Shown piece after piece: positions 1 through 7,153 of a stretch of 36,516 nucleotides of DNA. A model generated the notes under the pieces. That model made no database searches and was not told the origin of the DNA. It saw only the letters and a program-made list of their open reading frames with translations. The translations under genes and the position numbers were made by a program. This DNA comes from an uncultured Clostridia bacterium (lineage in GTDB: Bacteria > Bacillota > Clostridia > Christensenellales > Borkfalkiaceae). Where the stretch lies: the NCBI GenBank assembly GCA_944367535.1, contig CALVWQ010000018.1, forward strand, positions 1 through 36,516, in the 5' to 3' direction. Positions within the stretch are counted from its first letter, which is position 1; every line of letters begins with the position of its first letter.

Positions 1-2019
1 GAGATTCTCCGCGCGCGCGTCATCGTCTTTGCCGAGCGCGGAAGGAAGAACGGAAAACGTATTCGAAATACCGTCGCGGCAATATTCGTAAGGAAGTTTT
101 GCAACCGAGTTTAACGACGCAAGCGCGCCCGAAGCGTCTCTGCCGTGCATGGGATTGGCGCCCGGCGCAAAAGGTTCGCCTTTGAGTCTGCCGTCGGGAG
201 TGGCTCCCGTTTTCTTGCCGTAAACCACGTTTGACGTGATTGTGAGTACCGAAAGAGTATGTTTTGCACCGCGGTAAGCGGGCGTCTTTTTAAGTTCTTC
301 CGAAAATTCTTTAAGTACCCCGACGGCTATACCGTCCGCGCGATCGTCATCGTTTCCGTATTTGGGAAAATCGCCCTTTATTTCGAATCCTTCGATAAGT
401 CCTCTTTCGTCTTTTACAGGCGTAACGGCGGCGTATTTTATGGCGGAGAGAGAATCGGTTATCACGCTCAATCCAGCAACCCCGCAGGCAAGAAATCTCT
501 CGACTTCGGTGTCGTGTAGAGCCATCTGTATTTTTTCATAAGCGTATTTATCGTGCATAAAATGTATGACGTTAAGCGTATTGACATAAAGACGGCATAA
601 CCATGCGCGGTATTTCGCGAATTCCTTCATCACTTCATCGTAATCGAGTTTTCCAGAAAACACCTTGCCTTCGGGCGCAATCTGTTCGCCCGAATTTTCG
701 TCGCGGCCGCCGTTTAAGGTAAGGAGCAGAAGCTTTGCGAGATTGCAGCGCGCCCCGAAAAACTGCATCTGTTTTCCGATTTTCATAGCGGAAACGCAGC
801 ACGCTATGCCGTAATCGTCCCCGTAAAGCGGGCGCATGACGTCGTCGTTTTCATACTGTATCGAATCGGTATCGACAGATACCCGCGCACAGAATTTTTT
901 GAAAGGTTCGGGCAGTTTTTCGGACCATAAAACCGTGAGATTGGGTTCGGGCGCGGGACCTAAATTGTAAAGAGTATTTAAAATCCTGTAAGAATTTTTC
1001 GTAACGAGAGTGCGCCCGTCCTCGCCCATACCGCCCACACTCTCGGTCGTCCACGTCGGGTCGCCTCCGAAAAGTTCATTATATTCGGGAGTGCGAAGTT
1101 GCCGCCCGAGCCGCAATTTTATCACTAGATCGTCCATGATTTCCTGAGCGCGCTCTTCGTCGATAATCCCGTTTTTCAAATCCCTCTCTATATAAACATC
1201 TAAGAATGTGCTTACCCGCCCCAAACTCATTGCCGCTCCGTTCTGCTCTTTTATCGCCGCCAGATACGCAAAATACAGCCACTGCGCCGCTTCCTCGGCA
1301 TTTGCCGCGGGTTTGCCGATATCTTTACCGTATAATTTTGCCATTTCGGCGAGTGCGCCGAGAAAATCGATCTGTTTATATAGTTCTTCCGATATGCGGA
1401 TATTTTCCTCTGTCATATTCCGCATACCGTATCTTTTTTTATCTTCTTTTTTGCGTTCAGTAAGAAAATCTGTGCCGTACAGCGCGACGCGGCGGTAATC
1501 GCCTATAATCCGACCCCTCCCGTACGCGTCGGGAAGCCCCGTTATTATCCCCGCATGGCGCGCGGCACGCATTTCTTCCGTATAGGCGTGAAATACGCCG
1601 TCGTTATGAGTAGTTTTATATCTGAACTGTTCCTCTATTTTTTCAGAGAGTTTGTACCCGTAAGCTTCGCAGGCAGACCTCGCCATCCTTATTCCCCCGA
1701 ACGGATTGACGCCCCTTTTAAGAGGCGCATCGGTTTGAAGCCCAACTATTATCTCGTTTTCCTTATCTATATAACCCGCCCCGTATGTAAGCAGAGAAGA
1801 AACGTGTTCGGTGTCAACGTCCAAAACTCCGCCTTTTTCGCGTTCGGCTTTTAAAAGTTCGTCGACTTTTTTCATCAGCGCCGAAGTGCGAGCTGTCGCC
1901 CCGCATAAAAACGAGCCGTCGCCGTCGTAAGGGGTGTAATTGCGTCGGATAAAATCCGAAACGTCTATTTCGTTTTCATAGTTTCCGACGTTGAAACCCT
2001 GCCACTCTTTGAATTTCAT
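1..2019 (-). CDS. pflB: Pyruvate formate-lyase (formate C-acetyltransferase), 3' end beyond window
   Basis: Converts pyruvate and CoA to acetyl-CoA and formate by glycyl-radical chemistry in anaerobic cells. The minus frame from ATG at 2019 to the window edge is open for 673 codons with no stop. It begins [18 protein letters not shown] and contains the paired catalytic cysteines (GIACCVS, Cys407-Cys408), the usual PFL active-site pair. Further family blocks seen are [12 protein letters not shown] and [20 protein letters not shown]. The family is about 750 residues, so about 80 residues, including the C-terminal glycyl-radical loop (RVSGYA-type), lie outside the window. GGGAGGC precedes the start. 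Control appears to be by the ZTP riboswitch in its leader. The activase pflA is not seen next to it inside the window. Confidence 0.95.
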   Translation of the reverse strand, partial: MKFKEWQGFNVGNYENEIDVSDFIRRNYTPYDGDGSFLCGATARTSALMKKVDELLKAEREKGGVLDVDTEHVSSLLTYGAGYIDKENEIIVGLQTDAPLKRGVNPFGGIRMARSACEAYGYKLSEKIEEQFRYKTTHNDGVFHAYTEEMRAARHAGIITGLPDAYGRGRIIGDYRRVALYGTDFLTERKKEDKKRYGMRNMTEENIRISEELYKQIDFLGALAEMAKLYGKDIGKPAANAEEAAQWLYFAYLAAIKEQNGAAMSLGRVSTFLDVYIERDLKNGIIDEERAQEIMDDLVIKLRLGRQLRTPEYNELFGGDPTWTTESVGGMGEDGRTLVTKNSYRILNTLYNLGPAPEPNLTVLWSEKLPEPFKKFCARVSVDTDSIQYENDDVMRPLYGDDYGIACCVSAMKIGKQMQFFGARCNLAKLLLLTLNGGRDENSGEQIAPEGKVFSGKLDYDEVMKEFAKYRAWLCRLYVNTLNVIHFMHDKYAYEKIQMALHDTEVERFLACGVAGLSVITDSLSAIKYAAVTPVKDERGLIEGFEIKGDFPKYGNDDDRADGIAVGVLKEFSEELKKTPAYRGAKHTLSVLTITSNVVYGKKTGATPDGRLKGEPFAPGANPMHGRDASGALASLNSVAKLPYEYCRDGISNTFSVLPSALGKDDDARAENL

Positions 2020-2059
2020 AAATTGCCTCCCGATTGATTTTTACTTTCCCTGTCCGTAA

Positions 2060-2098
2060 AATAAAATAAAAAAACCCGGGCAGAGAAATCTGCCCAGG
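2060..2098 (-). terminator. Intrinsic terminator, expression platform of the ZTP riboswitch
   Basis: On the minus strand CCTGGGCAGA ATTT-like loop TCTGCCCGGG forms a strong GC stem (core GGGCAGA/TCTGCCC at 2084-2078 and 2095-2089, 4-nt loop) followed by a long U-rich tract (complement of 2061-2074). Its 5' arm overlaps the conserved CTGGGCA of the aptamer, so aptamer folding and termination are mutually exclusive. High ZTP should therefore allow pflB transcription. Confidence 0.85.
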
Positions 2099-2168
2099 TG
2101 GTCGGCTAAAATATCGCTTTTCGTTCCACTGCGGTTATCTCCGCTTTATCCACCGGTAGCGAAAAGCT
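2076..2168 (-). promoter_or_regulatory. ZTP (pfl-motif) riboswitch
   Basis: The pflB leader folds like the ZTP/ZMP riboswitch. P1 pairs GCTTTTCG (2167-2160) with CGAAAAGC (2123-2116) over 8 perfect pairs. An inner hairpin GCGG/CCGC sits at 2144-2141 and 2134-2131. The 3' segment GCCGACCACCTGGGCA (2106-2091) matches the hallmark CCGCCTGGGCA with one change, C to A, in CCACC. The partner GGTGG (2154-2150) carries the compensating change, so the pseudoknot is kept. The motif's 3' block runs directly into a terminator. Recognised by eye; a covariance search was not run. Confidence 0.85.
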
Positions 2169-2203
2169 AAATTAATAAAGTAATAAAATATCTTATATTA
2201 AAA

Positions 2204-2232
2204 ATTATATTCCGATTTTTATAAGTTGTCAA
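2204..2232 (-). promoter_or_regulatory. Sigma-A promoter of pflB
   Basis: Perfect TTGACA (2232-2227), 17-nt spacer and TATAAT (2209-2204). The predicted start near 2197 leaves a leader of about 180 nt that carries the ZTP riboswitch and terminator. Confidence 0.85.
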
Positions 2233-2284
2233 GATATTTTAAAATAAATTATTTACAAAAATAAGTTTTTATTAACGACTAATA

Positions 2285-2711
2285 TTATTCACGTTTGCAA
2301 AAGAACCCGATTATTCCTTCGGAACCGTAATTGAATATCAGTAAATTTCCGTCGCTTTGCCCCAACACCCTCGTACCGTCAAGATAAAAATTAGTTTTAA
2401 CGTTATTTACGGTTTTGCCGCCCCTTCTCCCACTCGCACGTCATCCCGCGATAGGTCAGCGGATTACCCATGTTATCATACGTTATACTTTCCGTTCCAA
2501 ACGCTTCGAGCCGATCTGTTTCTTCTTTGTACTTATATTCTGTTGTCTCCCCGTTTACACTCTTTGTCAGGATATTCCTGTTGTTGTCATAAGTATAACA
2601 TACTTCCTTTTCGTTGTAAAGGTCTTTTTCCAATATTATCCTGTTTAATTTGTCGTATGTATACTTATATCTCTGTTTCCCGTTCTCATTTACGCTTACA
2701 ATATTTCCAAT
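2285..2711 (-). pseudogene. Rhs/YD-repeat protein fragment, frameshifted
   Basis: Two minus-strand pieces in different frames give Rhs-repeat text. The first (2711-2403) reads GNIVSVNENGKQRYKYTYD and later YTYDNNRNILTKSVNGETTE, then ITYDNMGNPLTYRGM, and stops just after EWEKGRQ. The second (about 2402-2285) reads KTVNNVKTNFYLDGTRVLGQ and ends at TAA 2285-2287. In intact Rhs proteins these blocks are continuous, so there has been a frameshift plus loss of the roughly 20-residue linker. An in-frame TAA precedes the first piece and there is no ribosome site. It is a decayed copy, not a gene; it shows this locus once carried or exchanged Rhs genes. Confidence 0.8.
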
Positions 2712-2715
2712 TTAT

Positions 2716-2753
2716 ATAAAAGAGGAGCCGAACTTTGTGTCGGATCCTCTTTT
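2716..2753 (-). terminator. Terminator after the small membrane protein
   Basis: AGAGGA/TCCTCT plus CCGA/TCGG arms (2721-2731 and 2740-2750, one internal mismatch) flanked by T-rich tracts on both sides; it lies directly after the stop codon at 2754-2756. It could work in both directions. Confidence 0.7.
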
Positions 2754-3242
2754 TCACTTAAAATTAATATGAAAATACCTGTTTGCAATAATTTTTTTTA
2801 TACAGTGAATATCTTTTTTAGTATAATGTCTAACAAATGTCCTTGGCCCCTTTTTCCCATTAGCTTTTTTTGTCCAATCTTTACAAAATATTGTAAAGGA
2901 ATCCATTGGACCTTCAACTATTGAAACTATATCCTTATAAGATATCTCAACAATCAATTTTTCTTTTATTTTAATAAGAACACTATTTTCTTGATATATA
3001 TCTACCGCAAACTTATAATACCAATACGCATAAATGATACCCGCCAAAACCAAAAGTATAATAATAATTGAAAAAACTATTAAAAATATATATCCACTTA
3101 ACTGTGAAAACGTTCTATTTTCTTCAACTACATACTTTACACATGAAAATATACAGATTGTAAGAAAAAATAATTGTATAAATATTCCGCAAGTAATTCC
3201 TAAAACAAAATACTTTTTTGATTCTTTTATCTTATAAGTCAT
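2754..3242 (-). CDS. Two-segment membrane protein, candidate Rhs immunity protein
   Basis: 162 residues, not recognised as a named family. Two hydrophobic segments near the N-terminus (about 10-35, FVLGITCGIFIQLFFLTIC, and 48-75, YIFLIVFSIIIILLVLAGII) are followed by a cytosolic-type domain with many Lys and Ile residues. It starts 14 bp after the stop of the Rhs C-terminal tip on the same strand and has its own terminator. The codons are AT-rich, unlike the housekeeping genes nearby. In Rhs loci the gene directly after the toxic tip usually encodes the cognate immunity protein, and position is the only evidence for that role here. Confidence 0.55.
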   Translation of the reverse strand: MTYKIKESKKYFVLGITCGIFIQLFFLTICIFSCVKYVVEENRTFSQLSGYIFLIVFSIIIILLVLAGIIYAYWYYKFAVDIYQENSVLIKIKEKLIVEISYKDIVSIVEGPMDSFTIFCKDWTKKANGKKGPRTFVRHYTKKDIHCIKKIIANRYFHINFK

Positions 3243-3256
3243 TCTTAACCTCTAAA

Positions 3257-4258
3257 TTAAGGTTTTAAAAAATTCCAGGGAAATGTGAATATTTGTCTAT
3301 AAAACGTTCTTGCTATCATTTGCCATAAATTTGTACCCATATAAGACATTACACCATTTATTAAGCCTCTTATACCTCCTTTACCTATTTCCATAACCAT
3401 TATTTCTTTTGCGGCTTGATAATGCGCACCAAATCCTTGTCCGGACCTTAAAGATTCCCATAAACCAGCACTACCTAATACTGCACCAAGCCCATAATTT
3501 AATAACCCTTGAACCAATGTTATACCGCCTTCATTCAACGCTTCTCCCCAATCTATTGTATTTCCTTTAATTGCGCTCTCAGACAAATTAGAGCCTATAC
3601 CAAAAACAAAGGAACCAACCGTTACAGCCACTAATGATGTTATTATTGAGACAGCAGAAACCGCTATTGTGCCCACAGCAAGCATTCCGCCAAGTATTGC
3701 GGCTCCGCTTAATGCAAAACCAGTGAAAAATCCACCTACAAACGAACCAATACTATCTAAAAAACTACCACCATTTATTGCTGTAGTTACTGCATTTACT
3801 GTACCAGTAATCAACCCACCAATAGCAGCACCCACAATTAAAGTAATAAGCCAAAATAAATTACCATTCGGATCCACGTTCGTCACAGGGTTATTCCCGC
3901 AATAGGCATAGAGATTGAGACCGTTTATTGTTTCGGGATCAAGATAGGTAATATCATCTGCGTTGATAAACCGCCCGGTTTCAGGATCGTAATATCGGCT
4001 GTTTAAGTAATAATATCCAGTCTCCGTATCATAGTAATACCCACGATAACGGAACGGATTTATTTCTGCAATTACTTTATTATTGTTTCCTTCTATAGTA
4101 TAGCTTATATTTTCGCTTGTGTCAACATAAGTTCCGTTATTTAATACATAACTCTTTTGTTTACCCCATGCGTCATATACATATTTTACTATTTCTACCC
4201 CGTCGGTATTTATTATCCCGATTATATAACTATGTAGAAGGGCGGGAAAGAAACTAAT
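3257..4258 (-). pseudogene. Rhs core C-terminus with variable tip, no start codon
   Basis: The open minus frame from 4258 to TGA/TAA near 3257 reads the canonical Rhs-associated core: FRYRGYYYDTETGYYYLNSR, YYDPETGRFINADD and NLYAYCGNNPVTNVDPNGN. A roughly 200-residue tail follows, with a Gly/Ala-rich hydrophobic linker (AAIGGLITGTVNA) and an unrecognised end (NLWQMIARTFYRQIFTF). No ATG, GTG or TTG occurs in frame before the GTG in the PVTNVDPNG block (position 3886), and a TGA (4259-4261) closes the upstream side. The secretion-related N-terminus and most YD repeats are absent. It is therefore a displaced Rhs tip cassette; a short protein from the GTG at 3886 (209 aa) could still be made. No known toxin motif is visible. 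Confidence 0.75.
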
Positions 4259-4319
4259 TCAAACTGGCTTTGAAAATATCGAAATTATCGAGTTGCGCCG
4301 TATTAGAAAAAGAGTATGA
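4234..4319 (+). pseudogene. Severed 3' end of a plus-strand gene
   Basis: A plus frame ending at TGA 4317-4319 reads KKLIQTGFENIEIIELRRIR followed by KRV. It has the look of a protein C-terminus, with the GFENIE-type strand often seen at the end of class I SAM methyltransferases. It is followed 15 bp later by a good plus-strand terminator. Going upstream the frame hits a TAA at the Rhs junction near 4228. Inference: the Rhs patch replaced the 5' part of this gene. The fragment is too short to identify the family. Confidence 0.35.
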
Positions 4320-4334
4320 CGATAAAACGGCGAG

Positions 4335-4370
4335 GCGGGCAGAGCGAAGTTCGCCCTGCCCGCTATTTTT
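4335..4370 (+). terminator. Intrinsic terminator of the severed plus-strand gene
   Basis: GCGGGCAG (4335-4342) pairs with CTGCCCGC (4356-4363), with further pairing inside (GCG/CGC), followed by TATTTTT. No intact plus-strand gene lies upstream to use it. Confidence 0.75.
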
Positions 4371-4405
4371 ACGTTCGGAATCTTTTAAATTCTTCAATAT
4401 AACGA

Positions 4406-4449
4406 AATAGCTCAAACATTCTTTTTACATTAAAGAAGTTTAAGCTATT
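4406..4449 (-). terminator. Probable terminator after tRNA-Leu
   Basis: Minus-strand AATAGCTTAAAC and GTTTGAGCTATT arms with inner TTCTTT/AAAGAA pairing lie a few bases after the tRNA 3' end; the following U tract is modest (TTTCGTT). Confidence 0.5.
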
Positions 4450-4455
4450 ATGACT

Positions 4456-4542
4456 TGGTGCGGATGACAGGAGTTGAACCTGCACGAAGTCGCCCCCACT
4501 AGAACCTGAATCTAGCGCGTCTGCCAATTCCGCCACATCCGC
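4456..4542 (-). tRNA. tRNA-Leu (anticodon CAG)
   Basis: 87 nt including an encoded CCA. The acceptor stem is GCGGATG/CATCCGC with discriminator A. The anticodon stem CTAGA/TCTAG holds loop TTCAGGT with anticodon CAG, reading CUG. It has a long variable arm and a GGTTCAACTCC T-loop, as expected for a class II tRNA. It has its own promoter inside the end of the Dabb gene. Confidence 0.95.
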
Positions 4543-4583
4543 ATCGTGTTTATTTTAAGCCGCTTTTTTGCGTCACGTCCGTT

Positions 4584-4612
4584 ATTATACTATTTTTCAA
4601 TGACAAAGTCAA
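4584..4612 (-). promoter_or_regulatory. Promoter of tRNA-Leu
   Basis: TTGACT (4612-4607), 17-nt spacer, TATAAT (4589-4584). The -35 hexamer lies within the last codons of the Dabb gene; the start would be about 35 nt before the mature tRNA. Confidence 0.7.
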
Positions 4613-4880
4613 CTGCTACGCTCGATTTTGTTACCGAATGCATGTGTTTTTTTACCACGTTAACGTGATACGGGTCGTTCTGATAATCGTTTAATGCGTC
4701 CTTATCGTCCACGACAACGGAAAGGTATACGTCAAATGAGCGCGCAGAGCCGAGAAAATCAATGCCGACCTCCATTTCCCTTATTTGCGGAACTTTTCCC
4801 TTCATTCCCGAAAGCACTTCTTTTGCTTTTTCCGCACTCTCGCCTTCATTCAATTTAAAACACACCACATGTTTAATCAT
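4590..4880 (-). CDS. Dabb-domain (stress-responsive A/B barrel) protein
   Basis: A 96-residue single-domain protein beginning MIKHVVCFKLNEGESAEKAK, with the typical Dabb pattern: an N-terminal HxVxFKL strand, a helix with paired Ala/Lys, an EVGIDF strand, and a DPYHVNVVKKHMH block near the end. Dabb proteins form dimeric alpha-beta barrels; most are uncharacterised, a few are aromatic acid or polyketide cyclases. Start chosen at ATG 4880 with GGAGGAGAG just upstream. Only 2 bp separate it from the tsaD stop, so it is co-translated or co-transcribed with tsaD. Exact substrate unknown. Confidence 0.85.
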   Translation of the reverse strand: MIKHVVCFKLNEGESAEKAKEVLSGMKGKVPQIREMEVGIDFLGSARSFDVYLSVVVDDKDALNDYQNDPYHVNVVKKHMHSVTKSSVAVDFVIEK

Positions 4881-4882
4881 AA

Positions 4883-5941
4883 TTACTCTCCTCCCAGCGG
4901 CACGACCGCCTGCGCGTTCAACGTAAGGTCTGCAAAGTTACCTTTAAGGTATTGCAGATACCCCTCCGCGCCAATCATCGCGCCGTTATCGGTACAATAT
5001 TTCTTTTCGGGAATTACAGTATGAATCCCCTTTTCCTCCGCCAATCCGCAAAGTCTTTCGCGCAGATATCCGTTTGCCCCCACGCCTCCGCTGACAGCTA
5101 TTTTTTTATAACCCGAATTCAACGCCGCCTTTATCGCCTTATCGACGAGCACGTCTACCGCCGCGCGCTGAAAACTCGCGGCGACGTCGGCTTTATTAAC
5201 AGCGAGTCCTTTCTGTTCGCAATTATGAACGTAATTTATAACCGCCGTTTTAAGCCCGCTATATGAAAAATCAAACTCTCCGCCATCGTAATGACTAAGC
5301 ATTTTCGGCAGCGGAACGCAATTTTTGCCTTCCCTAGCCAATTTTTCCACGCTCGGCCCGCCCGGATAAGAAAGCCCGAGAACGCGTGCTACTTTATCGA
5401 ACGCCTCGCCCACCGCATCGTCGAGAGAACTGCCGAGAACACGTACCTTATAATAATCCTCGACTGCTATAACCGCGGTATGTCCTCCGCTCGCGAGCAA
5501 GGTTATAAAGGGCGGCTCCAAAGTTTTATCGGCAAGATATGCCGCCGCTATATGTCCCCTTATATGGCTTACGGGAATGAGCGGAACGCCGAGAGAAAAC
5601 GCGAGTGCCTTTGCAAACGACACTCCGACAAGGAGCGCTCCCAAAAGCCCCGCGCCCTTGGTTACCGCAACCGCGTCTATATCTCCGATTTTCGCGCCCG
5701 CCGCGCCGAGCGCCGAACTCGTCGCTTCGAGAATGGCGGAAGTATGCACTCGCGACGCTATTTCGGGCACGACCCCGCCGAACTCGGCATGGCGAGCCGC
5801 CGAACTGATAATCTTTTCGGAAACAATTTCTCTGCCTGCGCGCACAAGCGCAACCGCCGTTTCGTCACACGAACTCTCAACGCCGAGAATAAGCGGATTT
5901 TTTTTTATTTCAAATGTTTTTATCCTGTCAGAATAGTTCAT
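4883..5941 (-). CDS. tsaD: tRNA N6-adenosine threonylcarbamoyltransferase TsaD
   Basis: Transfers the threonylcarbamoyl group to A37 of ANN-reading tRNAs, acting with TsaB and TsaE in the cytoplasm. The 352 residues match the usual length. The Kae1/TsaD pattern is clear: GVESSCDETAVAL at the N-terminus, the metal-binding HxxxH (HIRGH, His126 and His130), LLASGGHT, GEAFDKVARVLGL, FSYSGLKTA and the late TDNGAMIG block. The start ATG overlaps the prfB stop by 4 nt (ATGA), indicating translational coupling. tsaB and tsaE, often adjacent, are not in this window. Confidence 0.97.
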   Translation of the reverse strand: MNYSDRIKTFEIKKNPLILGVESSCDETAVALVRAGREIVSEKIISSAARHAEFGGVVPEIASRVHTSAILEATSSALGAAGAKIGDIDAVAVTKGAGLLGALLVGVSFAKALAFSLGVPLIPVSHIRGHIAAAYLADKTLEPPFITLLASGGHTAVIAVEDYYKVRVLGSSLDDAVGEAFDKVARVLGLSYPGGPSVEKLAREGKNCVPLPKMLSHYDGGEFDFSYSGLKTAVINYVHNCEQKGLAVNKADVAASFQRAAVDVLVDKAIKAALNSGYKKIAVSGGVGANGYLRERLCGLAEEKGIHTVIPEKKYCTDNGAMIGAEGYLQYLKGNFADLTLNAQAVVPLGGE

Positions 5942-7039
5942 TGTGATTTTTTCAGATAATCGTTGATAAATCCCTGAATATCGCCGTCCATGACCGCCTG
6001 AACGTCGCCCGTTTCATAACCCGTCCTGTGATCTTTTACGAGCGTATAGGGACAGAAAACATAACTTCTTATCTGACTGCCCCATTCTATCTTCTTTATT
6101 TCGCCCTTTATGTCCTGGTCGCGCTCCATTCTTTCGGCTTCGCGCTTTTCGGTAAGTTTGCTTATAAGCATCCGCATCGCCATTTCGCGGTTCTGAGTCT
6201 GACTGCGTTCGTTCTGACACGATACGACTATTCCCGTCGGAATATGCGTTATTCTTATCGCGGAATCCGTCTTGTTGATATGCTGTCCGCCGGCGCCGCT
6301 CGCCCTGAAAGTGTCTACGCGTATTTCGTCGGGATTTACCTTGATTTCATCGTCGTCCACTATCTCGGGCATAACTTCCAGCGAAGCAAAAGACGTATGA
6401 CGCCTTTTATTGGAATCGAAAGGCGAAATACGGACAAGTCTGTGCACGCCCTTTTCGGCTTTCAAGTATCCGTAAGCACAATCCCCCTCCACTTTGAAAG
6501 AGACGTTTTTGATACCTGCCTCGTCACCGTCGAGCCTGTCGAGCTCGGTTACCGTATAGCCGTTTTTCTCGGCATAGCAAAGATACATGCGATACAGCAT
6601 TTCCGTCCAGTCGCAAGCCTCGGTGCCGCCCGCGCCCGCATGCAGCGTTAAAAGCGCGTTAAGTTTATCGTATTTTCCGCGCAGAAGCGCGGCAAGACGC
6701 ATTTGCTCGACAGTTTTTTCCACCTCGGAAAGTTCCGAAGATAAGTCTGCAAGTATACTCTCGTCATTTTCCGCCTCGGCGAGTTCCACGATTTCTTCCG
6801 CCTCATTGACCGTCTTTTCGGCTTTGTCAAAAGCCGAAACCTTGTTGGTCAGCGCGGCAATCTCCTTTGAAATCTGCCGGGATTTGGCAAGGTCGAGGAA
6901 TATTTCCGGTTTTTCCGAAAGTTCCGTCTTTTCTTTTAGCTCTTTTCTCAGTCCTGCGACGTCAAAGAGAGTGCCCTGCCTCTGATAAAATTAACTTCAA
7001 GTCCTTTATTTTAAGTCTGTATTCTTCGCAATTAACCAT
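5938..7039 (-). CDS. prfB: Peptide chain release factor 2, with +1 programmed frameshift
   Basis: Terminates translation at UAA and UGA. The gene starts at ATG 7039 (AAAGGAG site) and reads MVNCEEYRLKIKDLKL through LSEAGHSL to a UGA at 6964-6962 (CTT TGA C). Shifting +1 there continues into DVAGLRKELKEKTELSEKPE and the main body, giving about 366 residues, the normal RF2 length. The body carries SPFDSNKRRHTSF and the catalytic GGQ (GAGGQHINKTDSA). This is the classic autoregulatory frameshift: low RF2 favours shifting. A purine-rich AGGCAGGG lies upstream of the slip codon, with about 6 nt between GGG and CTT, slightly longer than in E. coli. The shadow start at 6789 should not be used. Confidence 0.96.
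6961..6967 (-). promoter_or_regulatory. prfB programmed +1 frameshift site
   Basis: CTT-TGA-C on the minus strand: Leu25 codon CTT followed by an in-frame UGA; the downstream frame resumes with GAC (6963-6961). This matches the conserved slippery sequence in bacterial prfB genes. Confidence 0.93.
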
Positions 7040-7120
7040 TTAAATCTCCTTTAAGTCGGTTAGTTTATTATCTTTAAATATTTCGTTAACATCGAAAATG
7101 TCTTTAAGTTTTTTCTGCAT
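7040..7120 (-). CDS. Possible 26-residue ORF abutting prfB
   Basis: ATG at 7120 to TAA at 7042-7040 reads MQKKLKDIFDVNEIFKDNKL then TDLKEI. Its stop codon touches the prfB start (TAA-ATG) and its last codons contain the prfB ribosome site. It lies in the only gap between secA and prfB. The upstream GGCAGA is a poor ribosome site. It may be a coupling peptide or chance; no homolog is recognised. Confidence 0.25.
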   Translation of the reverse strand: MQKKLKDIFDVNEIFKDNKLTDLKEI

Positions 7121-7153
7121 TCTGCCGAGTTATTCGCCGAATCGGTTTTAATA

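Noticed and set aside
5291-5959. Long plus-strand ORFs opposite tsaD, prfB, secA, metK and nrdD
   Set aside because: Mirror frames of strongly conserved minus-strand genes; no ribosome sites or family motifs.
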